Assembly (NCBI RefSeq): GCF_019977735.1
Contig: NZ_AP025020.1
Span: forward strand, 62,001 to 126,000
Source: Calothrix sp. PCC 7716
GTDB lineage: Bacteria > Cyanobacteriota > Cyanobacteriia > Cyanobacteriales > Nostocaceae
Direction: 5' to 3'
DNA length: 64,000 bases
This document shows, piece by piece, positions 1 to 8,766 of the stretch (the stretch's first letter is position 1; each line of letters opens with the position of its first letter). The position numbers and the translations under genes were made by a program. The notes under the pieces were generated by a model. That model was given only the letters and a program-made list of their open reading frames with translations. It was not told where the DNA came from and did no database searches.

Positions 1-504
1 CTTACCTTGAACCAAGACGAACTTGCAGCTTTGATGCTTGGCATGGAAATGCTGTCGCGCTCTACTGGAGATGACTTAGCACAAGCAGCAAAAACTCTTT
101 TAAGCAAAATTGAAGCAGCGTTGCCATCAAGAACTTTAAAACCAATTCATACACCTATTCAAGCACTAGCCAACATTTTAAATGACCAAACTTTAAAACA
201 TTGGAACAACCTTTATCGAGCCATTCAACAACAAAAAGCAGTTAAAATTGTCTATTTTAGCTTGAATGAGCAATTGTCCGAAAGAATTATTTTCCCGTTG
301 GGGCTATTTTATTGGGGTGAAAAGTGGATAGTTGGAACATGGTGTGTACTAAGGAATTCATACAGAGATTTCCGTGTTGACCGAATACAAAATCTTGATA
401 AAGCTGATAATGTTGAGTCTCCAGGGCAAGAAATTAGTCTTGAAGCATACACTCACTTCAATGCTGAGGCTTGGAGAATAGCAAAATTATCTAGTCTCCA
501 CTGA
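1..504 (+). CDS. WYL-domain transcriptional regulator, 3' part
   Basis: The reading frame is open from the first base, so the gene is cut by the window edge and only about 167 C-terminal residues are present. The stretch ending in DFRVDRIQNLD is the typical end of a WYL domain, a ligand-sensing module found in YafY-type helix-turn-helix regulators and in several defence-linked regulators. The N-terminal DNA-binding domain would lie upstream of the window. The next gene starts 26 bases after the stop on the same strand, but nothing shows that the two are functionally linked. The family call is good; the ligand and the regulated genes are unknown. Confidence 0.8.
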   Translation, partial: LTLNQDELAALMLGMEMLSRSTGDDLAQAAKTLLSKIEAALPSRTLKPIHTPIQALANILNDQTLKHWNNLYRAIQQQKAVKIVYFSLNEQLSERIIFPLGLFYWGEKWIVGTWCVLRNSYRDFRVDRIQNLDKADNVESPGQEISLEAYTHFNAEAWRIAKLSSLH

Positions 505-530
505 CATCACGCTGTCAGTAGGGTAATTTT

Positions 531-1526
531 ATGCTGAGTACTGCTCAACAATTTGTTAAGGAGTATATAGGCGCCATGTTTGAGATGTTTCCTAACTTTT
601 GGACTCCAGTATTACCCATTGCTGAAATTGGATTTACGCCAATAGCGGTTGAATTAGCTGGTGAATTGCTGGTACTTTTTCGTAACTCAGCAAGTCAGTT
701 TGCGGCATTATTAAATCGCTGCCCTCATCGAGGCGCCTCTCTCTCACGAGGACAAATCACAGAAGATGGTTGCCTACAATGTCCCTATCATGGTTGGCAT
801 TTTGCTGCATCAGGCGCCTGTACTCGTGTTCCTTTTAACCAGCTTAATCAGGCTCAACTATCAAAATTGTCAGTAGTAAGTTTCCCTACAAGGGTAATAG
901 CAGGTATCTTATGGATATTTACAGGAACAGAAAACGTGCCAGAAATACAGTTGCCGTCCAGCTTAATGGAACCAGACGAACGCTATATAATTCACCATGA
1001 AATTTGGAATGCTCATTGGACAAGAGCTATCGAAATTTCGCTGGATTATTTACATATTCCCTTTGTGCATAGAGATTCATTTGGTCGCGAGTTTAATGAC
1101 GTAGCACACAATTCGGCGCTCGCACAAATTAGCATTACTTCAACAGCAAATGGAATGACGGTCATAAATCGAATCAATACCTTACCTGCTGGGATTGAAA
1201 TTGAGTGGCGCCAGCCCAACAACGTTATTCTAAAGTTAGATTTAGATGGAATGCCACTGCGTCCTCATCTATTTGCCATTCCAATTAATGCCCAACAAAT
1301 GCGATTTATGCAGGTCGTTCTACCCAAACCTGGTATAGATATAAACAACTTTAACTTCGATGAGTTTTTTGCAGCATCCCTCGACGACCGCATCATGGTT
1401 GAGTCACAAATTGGTGAAGTACCTAACACAACTGACGAATACAACGTTCCTACAGATGAACCATCATTGCGATTCCGTCGTTGGTACTACCGTACAGTAA
1501 AAAGTGAAGTACTGCCCCAGGTTTAA
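531..1526 (+). CDS. Rieske [2Fe-2S] ring-hydroxylating-type oxygenase
   Basis: The protein has 331 residues. The N-terminal Rieske domain shows both cluster-binding motifs: CPHRG (Cys64, His66) and CPYHGWHF (Cys84, His87). The catalytic half carries the mononuclear-iron motif DYLHIPFVH (Asp172, His175, His180). The family hydroxylates or demethylates ring or hydrophobic substrates with O2 and electrons from a reductase; no reductase is visible nearby. The start at 531 has an AGGG seven bases upstream. A second ATG at 576 has AAGGAG further upstream, so the true start could be either. A broken P450 gene follows 59 bases later, which suggests both once acted on the same molecule. The substrate is unknown. 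Confidence 0.88.
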   Translation: MLSTAQQFVKEYIGAMFEMFPNFWTPVLPIAEIGFTPIAVELAGELLVLFRNSASQFAALLNRCPHRGASLSRGQITEDGCLQCPYHGWHFAASGACTRVPFNQLNQAQLSKLSVVSFPTRVIAGILWIFTGTENVPEIQLPSSLMEPDERYIIHHEIWNAHWTRAIEISLDYLHIPFVHRDSFGREFNDVAHNSALAQISITSTANGMTVINRINTLPAGIEIEWRQPNNVILKLDLDGMPLRPHLFAIPINAQQMRFMQVVLPKPGIDINNFNFDEFFAASLDDRIMVESQIGEVPNTTDEYNVPTDEPSLRFRRWYYRTVKSEVLPQV

Positions 1527-1585
1527 CCATTTTGCTTAAAACATATATAGTTAAAATATTATGGGATGAATGGGTTTGATTGTAT

Positions 1586-2815
1586 ATGACGAAAACTTAT
1601 CAAAGCATTACCCTCGAACAAGTTAATATTAACTTACCTACTTTTAGAGCCAATCCTTTCCCAACTTTTAAACGTTGGCGTCATAATCGACCTGTTGTAC
1701 CAGTAAAAGCCTTTGGGCAACGTGCTTGGCTTGTTACTCGTTACGATGATGTGCTTGTAACCCTTACAGATGAACGTTTTGTAAAAAATCGACGCAATGC
1801 TACTGATGGTAATAAAAAACCACCTCACATGTGGTTGCCAGGATTTGTTAAGCCGCTTGAGCGTTTGGATGCTCGACTCTGACAACCCTGACCACGGTCG
1901 TTTACGTTATGAGCGTGCATCAGGCATTTACACCACGCTTAATTGCCCAAATGCAAACTCGTATTCATTGCTTGGCACACGAACTAATTGATAAAGCCAT
2001 AGCTAAAGGGGAAATGGATTTAATTCGTGATTTTGCGTTACCAATACCAATGGTTGTAATTAGCGAAATGCTTGGTGTCGCTGAACAAGATAGAGCGGCT
2101 TTTCATCGTTGGTCAAACGTTATGGTCAGTGTTAGTAAACCTATCGATGGTATTTTTGCTATTCCTAGCTTATACCAACTAGTTAAATTTTTACGTAGAC
2201 TCCTGGGTACACGGCGCCAAAATCCTCAAGATGATTTAACTAGCGCTTTGTTACAAGCTTCGGAAGAAGGCTCGAAATTATCAGAAGACGAAGTGGTTGG
2301 TATGGCTGCACTTTTACTAACCGCAGGTCATGAAACTACTGTGAATTTAATAGGTAATGGTGTATTGGCTTTACTAACACATCCAGCAGAATTAGAACGT
2401 TTACGTACCGAACCAGAACTGATGAAATCAGCAGTTGAAGAACTCGTGCGGTATACATCCCCAGTGTTATTTGCTACAGAACGTTATGCTCGTGAAGATA
2501 TTGAGATGGCAGGTACAACTATTCCAGCATCTGAAGAGCGTATTTGCTGCACTTGGTTCTGCTAACCATAATGAATCAAACTTTGATAATCCCGAAACCT
2601 TAATTCTAGATAGACAAAACAATAAACACCTCGGTTTTGGCTCTGGAATGCATTATTGCCTCGGCGCCTCTTTGGCAAGGCTTGAATCTAGCATAGCTTT
2701 TCAGGTATTGTTTGAGCGATTGCCTTTCTTTAGACTTGCAATTAACCCTGAAAACTTACGTTGGAATTCTAGTTTGATTATGCGAGGCGTTTCTTCGATA
2801 CCCATTAAATTTTGA
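1586..2815 (+). pseudogene. Cytochrome P450, disrupted by three frameshifts
   Basis: P450 sequence runs collinearly through 1586-2815 but changes frame three times, near 1867, 1908 and 2537, each time by +1, so the last part returns to the first frame. The recognisable pieces are the helix-C region (LDSDNPDHGRLR), the I-helix motif AGHETT near 2326, the K-helix ExxR (EELVRY) and the haem loop FGSGMHYCLG near 2640. Two of the shifts look like an extra G. All key motifs survive, so the decay is recent or the shifts are assembly errors. Upstream is the Rieske oxygenase gene, probably co-transcribed. I used ATG 1586; an in-frame TTG lies at 1580. Confidence 0.85.
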
Positions 2816-3379
2816 TTACTAGATTTTAGGTTTATTCTGGGTTACTCCGAACGGAAAAAATTTCCTATCGGTAAATGTTAGCAGAGTGATGAGTTTAGGC
2901 GCCTACAACCAAAAAAATACCACAATTATAAAGAAAACATTAAGATTTTTCTTTTGAACGTAATTAGATGTATATCTAAATAGTAGAATAAATTTTGTTA
3001 TTACAACGGGGTCAGCGATTATAAAGACCTTGACTATAAAACAATTCAAGGAGCATAATTGACGATTTTACGGTGCCGAGTTCTCTATTATGAAGACTTG
3101 GCGCTGCCTTTAGCACTGAGCTAATTTTCCAAAATCTTGTTTTCTTCTTTCTTGTTTTATAGAATGTAGGGTGCGTGATGCCATGAAGGAATTTCAACGT
3201 ATATATAAGACTTGTAGCGTCACGCACCGACTTATGATTATGACAGCATAATCACTTCGCATAGAAAAAAGCCTTAAGTATGGAACAATGCAAACGTGTA
3301 ATAAACTAAACCATATTGACATGTAAGTATTTAAAATAACGTTATTAATTGCATGGGGTGAAGTTTTTACGCAATCACC
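2816..3379. other. Intergenic region, no gene seen
   Basis: This 564-base AT-rich stretch follows the P450 remnant. Apart from the inverted repeat listed separately I see no coding signal. The reading frames in it have no recognisable content. Confidence 0.5.
3170..3228. repeat. Inverted repeat GGTGCGTGA / TCACGCACC
   Basis: A 9-base perfect inverted repeat (3170-3178 and 3220-3228) encloses a 41-base AT-rich spacer. GTGCGT...ACGCAC hairpins of this type are dispersed repeats in many filamentous cyanobacteria, so this is more likely a small repeat element than a terminator. Confidence 0.5.
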
Positions 3380-3706
3380 ATGTCAATTAAAAAAACGCAC
3401 CCCTACTCAACTCAGCTTGAATTTGACTTTTCCATTCTGAGTAACGGCACAAAGGTCATTGTTACTGGGTATGATGTTTACAACCTCCAAGATATGAGTA
3501 GACAAACTGGCATAATTGACGGATACTCAAGACAATATGGTTATTACTCAGTTTATTTTAAGAACTTCCCAGGATTATTCGGCGCCAAGAAACTCATCCT
3601 GTATTACTGCCGCGAACAGCTTCAACCTATACCTGGCGCCAAAGGTCGCTGTAGTTGGCAAAGTGCGGTTGAACGAGAGATAAAGAAGTCCCGCAAATCT
3701 AAATAA
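3380..3706 (+). CDS. Hypothetical protein, 108 residues
   Basis: I do not recognise a family. The protein begins with a polar stretch, then a segment that looks rich in short beta strands (TKVIVTGYDVY, TGIIDGYS, YYSVYFKNF), as in small SH3-like folds, and ends in a lysine- and arginine-rich tail. There is no signal peptide or membrane segment. The ATG at 3380 has no strong ribosome-binding site. Two GGCGCC sites fall inside it, as in the resident DNA around it. The Uma2 gene follows 94 bases later on the same strand. Confidence 0.5.
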   Translation: MSIKKTHPYSTQLEFDFSILSNGTKVIVTGYDVYNLQDMSRQTGIIDGYSRQYGYYSVYFKNFPGLFGAKKLILYYCREQLQPIPGAKGRCSWQSAVEREIKKSRKSK

Positions 3707-3800
3707 ATTTATCTGCCTAATTAATGTTGAACTACGAGAGCTTATGATGGAAGGAAAGTTTTAAAGGCAGCTACAACCATACATCAGCCCCACCAAAACT

Positions 3801-4442
3801 ATGTACGCCTTAATTTCAACTGAAAAAATTCAACTACCTTCCGGAATGTTGGTGCGAGTACCTGGTTCTTGGCAACTATATCGTACCCTCTGCGATAGCC
3901 GGGGCGATTCCTCCATTCCACGTATAAAGTACCGCTCTGGAGAAATTTTATTAATGTCACCATTGCCTAAGCATGGACGCGAAGCAAATATTTTGGCAGA
4001 TGTTGTTAAAGTTTTACTTGATACCCAAAACCGCAACTACGAAGCATTCACTCCCATTACAATGGAACTGCCCTCTGAAAGTGGCATTGAGCCAGATTAT
4101 TGTTTTTATATAGATAATTGGCAAGCAGTGGTCGGACGCGACAGGTTAGATTGGCAAACCGACCCATCACCAGATTTAGCAATCGAAATTGATGTCACTT
4201 CGTACACCGATGTCAATGACTATGCACCGTATCGTGTCCCAGAAGTTTGGCTGTTCAAACGCAATCAATTATTAATTTACGGCTTACAAAACAATAAATA
4301 CCAATTGCAACCAACCAGTCGTTACTTCCCTAATGTAGATTTGCAAACTCTCATAACTCAATGCTTAGAAGCAGCAAGCGCGCGTGGTACAGGTGTCGCA
4401 ATTCGTGAATTACGCAGTTCTTTGACACTCGGTTTGGAATAA
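3801..4442 (+). CDS. Uma2 family (DUF820) endonuclease-like protein
   Basis: The protein has 213 residues. It matches the Uma2/DUF820 family, which is greatly expanded in cyanobacteria and has a PD-(D/E)XK nuclease fold. Visible landmarks are the IEPDYCFY segment, where the acidic residue of the active site sits, and SPDLAIEIDVTS, which corresponds to the second acidic motif; the usual E-x-K is less clear (EID). The length fits the family. It stands alone between a hypothetical gene and parA. The physiological role of the family is not established. Confidence 0.85.
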   Translation: MYALISTEKIQLPSGMLVRVPGSWQLYRTLCDSRGDSSIPRIKYRSGEILLMSPLPKHGREANILADVVKVLLDTQNRNYEAFTPITMELPSESGIEPDYCFYIDNWQAVVGRDRLDWQTDPSPDLAIEIDVTSYTDVNDYAPYRVPEVWLFKRNQLLIYGLQNNKYQLQPTSRYFPNVDLQTLITQCLEAASARGTGVAIRELRSSLTLGLE

Positions 4443-4541
4443 TTACCTATATTTTCCGCCCATATGTTGACTATGCAACATTATATGCTATTCTCTTTTT
4501 CAAGAATCTTGTTTTCTACTTTCTATAATCTACCTAACTAG

Positions 4542-5366
4542 ATGGAAGAATCATCTAAACTAGCAACTGTTATCGCTATCTCTTGTCTAAGCGGGGGTTC
4601 TGGCAAAACCACCACCGTCTTAAACATCGCCACGATGCTTTCAGATAAAGGTAAAACTCTAGCTGTTGATTTCGACCCGCAAGGAAACTTGAGTCAATGG
4701 CTTGGTATTAACGACCTTTCCGAATCTGCTACCATCGCGGAGACTATTTTACCTGACACCGACCGCGTACAAATTAAGGAAATTATTTTACAGCCGACCA
4801 ACGAAGACCGCAAAGGGCGCCTACTACTTGCACCCAGTGACTATAGTTTATCGAGGGCAGCCGATGCAATTGCAATGGAACCTGGACGCGAACGTTTTCT
4901 CAAGCGCGCGTTAAAACCCATCCTTTCTGAGTACGACTTTATTGTCATCGATGCTCCACCCTCGAAAGGTATCCTTACATATAACGCAATTCTCGCTGCT
5001 GACTTTTTGGTTATTCCTACCGAATGTACCCCCAAAGGAGTCACTGGCGCAGTTAGTACTTCAGTCTTAGTTAAAGAACTCGAAGAACTTGACTTTCAGG
5101 TGCCCCGTATTTTAGGAATTGTACCTACCAGAGACGCTTGGGCAGGCGCCAATCAAACGCGCATTTCCAAAGCAGCAATAACAGCACTCAAAGAAGCACT
5201 TCCAGAAGTCCATATATTTAGTTCCGTTCGTCAAAGTACAGTAGTCCAGCAAACAAACCACGCTGGATGGTCACTGCTGGAAGCTGGAGAGAAGTCCTTA
5301 GCACAACCTTACATAGAAGCTGTTAGCGCAATAAGAAAAAGCCGGAAGTCAGAAGTAAAAAAATAA
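4542..5366 (+). CDS. parA: ParA-family partition ATPase
   Basis: The protein has 274 residues with the ParA/MinD fold: P-loop SGGSGKTT (residues 17-24), Walker A' DFDPQGNLSQWLG and Walker B FIVIDAPPS. ParA proteins segregate plasmids or chromosomes by ATP-driven binding to DNA with a partner protein. The signature lysine that normally opens the deviant Walker A motif (KGGxGKT) is a serine here, while the P-loop lysine is kept. The downstream gene begins 12 bases after the stop and is probably the partner. No iterons or clear centromere repeats are visible nearby, so plasmid location is an inference. Confidence 0.85.
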   Translation: MEESSKLATVIAISCLSGGSGKTTTVLNIATMLSDKGKTLAVDFDPQGNLSQWLGINDLSESATIAETILPDTDRVQIKEIILQPTNEDRKGRLLLAPSDYSLSRAADAIAMEPGRERFLKRALKPILSEYDFIVIDAPPSKGILTYNAILAADFLVIPTECTPKGVTGAVSTSVLVKELEELDFQVPRILGIVPTRDAWAGANQTRISKAAITALKEALPEVHIFSSVRQSTVVQQTNHAGWSLLEAGEKSLAQPYIEAVSAIRKSRKSEVKK

Positions 5367-5378
5367 GAGAGACAAATT

Positions 5379-5996
5379 ATGGCTACACCTAAAAAGAAGC
5401 TACCTACTGGACCTATACGGATACAGGCGCCTGTCACCAAAAAATCTGAAACAATTACTGCACAAGCTTTAGAACCAGATACTAGTTCAGAAGAAACCAC
5501 AAATCTAGAACCTGTAAAACAAGAATCTACTAAACTAGAATCATTTACATTAGAATTAATACCCGAAACTAGTAATCACACTAACGTTATACCGCTACAA
5601 GAATCTAGTTTTATAGAAGCTAGTAAACTAGATGCTGCAATTCCAGATGTACAAAATCCTCAAACTCAAGAAACTACCAAATTAACAAAAGATTCAGCTA
5701 GTCAAGAATCTAGTTTTCCAGAATCAAGTTTGCAAGAATCTTATCTACAAGATACAGACTTCAAGAAAGTAGCAATGCGGCTTTCTGGTGAAGCAGTCGC
5801 TAAATTGCAGCAATTCCGCGCGTCATCAGGTATACCCTACGAAATTTTGGTTGATGTCATGGTTCGTAACTGGGAAAACCTGCCTCAACGCACACAAAAC
5901 TCTTACCTACACCAAGCAAAACAACTACGAGTACAAAGACTCATGGCTGGACAAGAAAAAACAATGCAAACCATGAAAGCCAAGTATTTACAGTAA
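5379..5996 (+). CDS. Putative ParA partner with low-complexity N-terminal region
   Basis: The protein has 205 residues. Residues 1-125 are low complexity, with many short acidic and serine-rich units such as QESSF, PESSL, QESYL and QDTDF in a five-residue rhythm. The last 80 residues form a charged, probably helical domain (FKKVAMRLSGEAVAKLQQFR...) that could bind DNA. Twelve bases separate it from parA, and a GAGAGAC tract precedes its ATG. Position directly after parA suggests a ParB-like or adaptor role, but no ParB signature motif is seen. Function is inferred from context only. Confidence 0.55.
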   Translation: MATPKKKLPTGPIRIQAPVTKKSETITAQALEPDTSSEETTNLEPVKQESTKLESFTLELIPETSNHTNVIPLQESSFIEASKLDAAIPDVQNPQTQETTKLTKDSASQESSFPESSLQESYLQDTDFKKVAMRLSGEAVAKLQQFRASSGIPYEILVDVMVRNWENLPQRTQNSYLHQAKQLRVQRLMAGQEKTMQTMKAKYLQ

Positions 5997-7113
5997 ATCA
6001 ACTGCAAATTGTTATGCCCAGGTAGAAGCATCTGGAACGTAAACGCAGTTTTCCTGCACGACCAAGTTGGCGCACCTTTCAAACTTCTACCTCAAGGTGA
6101 CTAGGCTATCATTAATGATTGAATCATTGCTTCAAGACCTTGTAGTGACGGCACTATAACTTTTATTCTTGAATATCATACCACCCTTGGAGAAAAGCCA
6201 CACAATTTTTATAATTATAAAGATTTTTATAAGATAATGAAATTTTGGGTTTAGTAGCTTGATTTCTTAAGTATTTACCGTTAAATTAAACGCTATAGTT
6301 TTTTAACTTGGTATAATTACAAAAATAAAATTTTGTTCTTGAATAAAATAAAAGCGTTAGTAGTTTATTGAATAACATGAATCATATTAGATGTAAACCC
6401 AAAGCTGTTATATGACAAAGTAATAACTTTCATTTGTTTGCAAAGTCAAATTAGAAAGTTGTATCACAGTATATTTTAACTATTGTAATATAGATTCAGT
6501 ATATTGAGCTACCTGTTCAATATTGAGCTTTAAGTTTTTAATCTTTCTGTAATCTTTGTGTAAATAAAGCGAATCTCCTTTTACAAACATAAATGCTTGT
6601 GTCCACAGGAAATTGAACTGACTTTATTTGAACATATTTTTCTTGTGATTGAAACAAGAGCTAAATTTATTAGTACAACAATGCTAAATAAAATAGCTTG
6701 ATTTTAGTTAAAAATACTGATAAATTGGAAATTAATAAATTTTGATAATCATTTTCATAATTGTTTGGAGTACATTGATGATGAATAATAAATCTGATTT
6801 AGTACACTCGCCTTTATTATGCAACTTTTTAAAGTTTGCTAGTGCTGGCGTTAATGCACGAGTTACATTTGAAAATATTTGAATTAATATCTAAATTCAC
6901 CTCGAACGTATTAATCAACGGCGCTTTATGAATAGTCTCGAACTCCCTATCCTTTTTTTGGGAAAGCTTTGCTTCAGATTATTCTATTAGGAAATCAAAA
7001 CTTAGCTTACAGGCATGTTCATGGGGAGCAAGTAACTCTATTGATGCCTTTCATCGTAACAATTTTTAGATAGTTTTCCAAAATTTAAATTTCACAATTT
7101 TTGAGGTTTATCA
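5997..7113. other. Long AT-rich non-coding region
   Basis: This 1.1-kb region lies between the ParA pair and a PEP-CTERM gene. It contains no GGCGCC and no gene I can support except the tiny reading frame at 6778. I looked for iterons or tandem repeats that could mark a replication origin or centromere and saw none. Confidence 0.5.
6778..6882 (+). CDS. Possible 34-residue small protein
   Basis: Tandem ATGs at 6778 and 6781 follow a GGAG eight to eleven bases upstream and open a 34-residue frame starting MMNNKSDLVHSP. It resembles no family I know. It could be a small protein or the stub of a decayed gene. The only support is the ribosome-binding site and the gap in other coding. Confidence 0.2.
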   Translation: MMNNKSDLVHSPLLCNFLKFASAGVNARVTFENI

Positions 7114-7914
7114 ATGCTTTTGAATAACATAAAGAAGATTATGGTGGTAGGCACTGTTTTCACAGTTTTAGCTTGCTTATTCCCACAATCTGCTCAAGCT
7201 CGAAGATTTGGTTTCTCTGGCAGTCCAAACGGGACTATTAGAGCTGATGAATGTTGTATAATAGATTCCTCTATTCAAGATTCATCCCCGAATGATGATA
7301 ATGTAGGTATTTTTAAAGGAGCATTTGAGAAGTTTTCTTTTACAATTCAAGAAAGAGCAATTGATTTTTTTTACTCACAACCACCTTTGTTATTAGGAGA
7401 TATAAGGTCTTCTCTAATTACAGATAATGATTTAATTCAAGACCTTATAGGCGCAGCAATTAATCCAGATGTTTCTAATCCAACAGCTGCTCTCTTTGTG
7501 AATGGCGGGGTGCAGTATGAAGCTACATTTAGTAACAGTCTAATAACGTTCACCTTTTTTGCTCCCTTTGTGGATTCTCATTCGTCTACTCGTTCTGCTT
7601 TAATCAATGATTTATCAAGCTTAGAACAATTTAACTTTCGTGGTATTCCAGCATTCATTCGTAATATTATTAATCCTTTAACAGGTAGTTTCTATGAACA
7701 GATTGGTTTTGGCGCTCCCGGAGGCTTTGGTAGTACTCCTGTTGCATTAGGATTTAGAGTAATAGATGATACTCCACCATTGACAACAAAGGTGCCTGAA
7801 CCTATATCACCAGCTAGCTTACTAGGTATTGGAGCTATAAGCACAATATCACTTTTAAGACGTAGAAATATGAAGATAAAACTAGCTAACAGTGAGTTTA
7901 CTCTATCTAAATAG
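7114..7914 (+). CDS. PEP-CTERM sorting-domain protein
   Basis: The protein has 266 residues. It starts with a signal peptide (positive MLLNNIKK, hydrophobic core, cleavage probably after SAQA) and ends with the PEP-CTERM module: VPEP, a hydrophobic helix and the basic RRRN cluster. Such proteins are exported and processed by exosortase at the cell surface. The middle shows no recognised domain. A clear rho-independent terminator follows at 7966. The next gene is also for an exported protein, and two more PEP-CTERM genes lie within 8 kb. Confidence 0.85.
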   Translation: MLLNNIKKIMVVGTVFTVLACLFPQSAQARRFGFSGSPNGTIRADECCIIDSSIQDSSPNDDNVGIFKGAFEKFSFTIQERAIDFFYSQPPLLLGDIRSSLITDNDLIQDLIGAAINPDVSNPTAALFVNGGVQYEATFSNSLITFTFFAPFVDSHSSTRSALINDLSSLEQFNFRGIPAFIRNIINPLTGSFYEQIGFGAPGGFGSTPVALGFRVIDDTPPLTTKVPEPISPASLLGIGAISTISLLRRRNMKIKLANSEFTLSK

Positions 7915-7965
7915 AAGACTAGATTCAATTTAAAACAATCTTTTTGTAGAGTTATTTAGCTGTTA

Positions 7966-8004
7966 AAAGTTAGGAGTATTTTCAACTTTGCCTCCTAACT
8001 TTTT
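7966..8004 (+). terminator. Rho-independent terminator after the PEP-CTERM gene
   Basis: An 11-base perfect stem (AAAGTTAGGAG at 7966-7976, CTCCTAACTTT at 7992-8002) with a 15-base loop runs into a T tract. It lies 51 bases after the stop codon of the PEP-CTERM gene. Confidence 0.85.
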
Positions 8005-8061
8005 ATCCTTAGCAGTTAAAAATTAAATAATATGAACTGGAAGACTGAGGGCATTCTATTT

Positions 8062-8766
8062 ATGAAACGTTATACTTTCCAATTTTGGTTTTGTAATGGA
8101 AGTATTTTATTGTGGCTATTAGCATCTAAGTCAACTTTGGCAGAAATTATTCCAGATAATACTCTGCCTGTTAACTCTATTGTTACACCTTCTAGCAATA
8201 TTAGAGTAATTGAGGGAGGTACCCAGCTAGATGGCAATCTCTTCCACAGCTTTCGAGAGTTTTCATTTTCATTACTTTCTAGTGATACTACTGGAGACAC
8301 TGCATTTTTCAATAATGGCGCCTCAGTTAGAAACATTATTACGCGCGTTACAGGTGTATCAATTTCTAACATAGATGGTGTAATACAAGCTAACGGCGCC
8401 GCCAATCTATTTTTTATTAACCCCAATGGCATTATTTTTGGACCTAATGCCAGTTTGAATATTGGAGGTTCGTTTGTAGCAAGCACAGCAAACAGCCTGA
8501 AGTTTACCGATGGCACCGAATTTAGTGCAACCTTTCCTCAAACCTCTGCTTTGTTAACAGTTAATGTTCCCTTGGGACTGCAATTTGGCTCAAACCCAGG
8601 AGAAATTCTTAATCAATCCCAAGCAAGTCCTCTTGAAGGGGTCAATAGTATTGGCTTACCCGTTGGATTGCAAGTTCAAAGCGGTAAGACTCTTGCGTTG
8701 GTGGGTGGTAATGTATCTTTAGCTGGCGGCAATTTAACTGCAATTGGAGGAAGAATTGAGCTAGTA
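8062..8766 (+). pseudogene. Filamentous haemagglutinin-type exoprotein, 5' part (split by IS630)
   Basis: The first 235 codons encode a signal peptide ending near STLA, then the TPS-type haemagglutinin secretion domain, recognised by LFFINPNGIIFGPNASLNIGG. These domains are exported by a two-partner TpsB pore, which is not in the window. The reading frame enters the IS element and stops at 8799. Removing the IS and one TA copy joins it in frame to the 3' part at 10089, giving a protein of 899 residues. An in-frame ATG at 8032 exists, but the ATG at 8062 has GAGGG upstream and gives a better signal peptide. Confidence 0.85.

Noticed and set aside
3012-3227. Minus-strand frame of 71 codons
   Set aside because: No ribosome-binding site or recognisable protein character, and it overlaps an inverted repeat.
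5997-7113. Iteron-type replication origin next to parA
   Set aside because: No repeated motif of 15-25 bases was found, and AT-richness alone is not enough.
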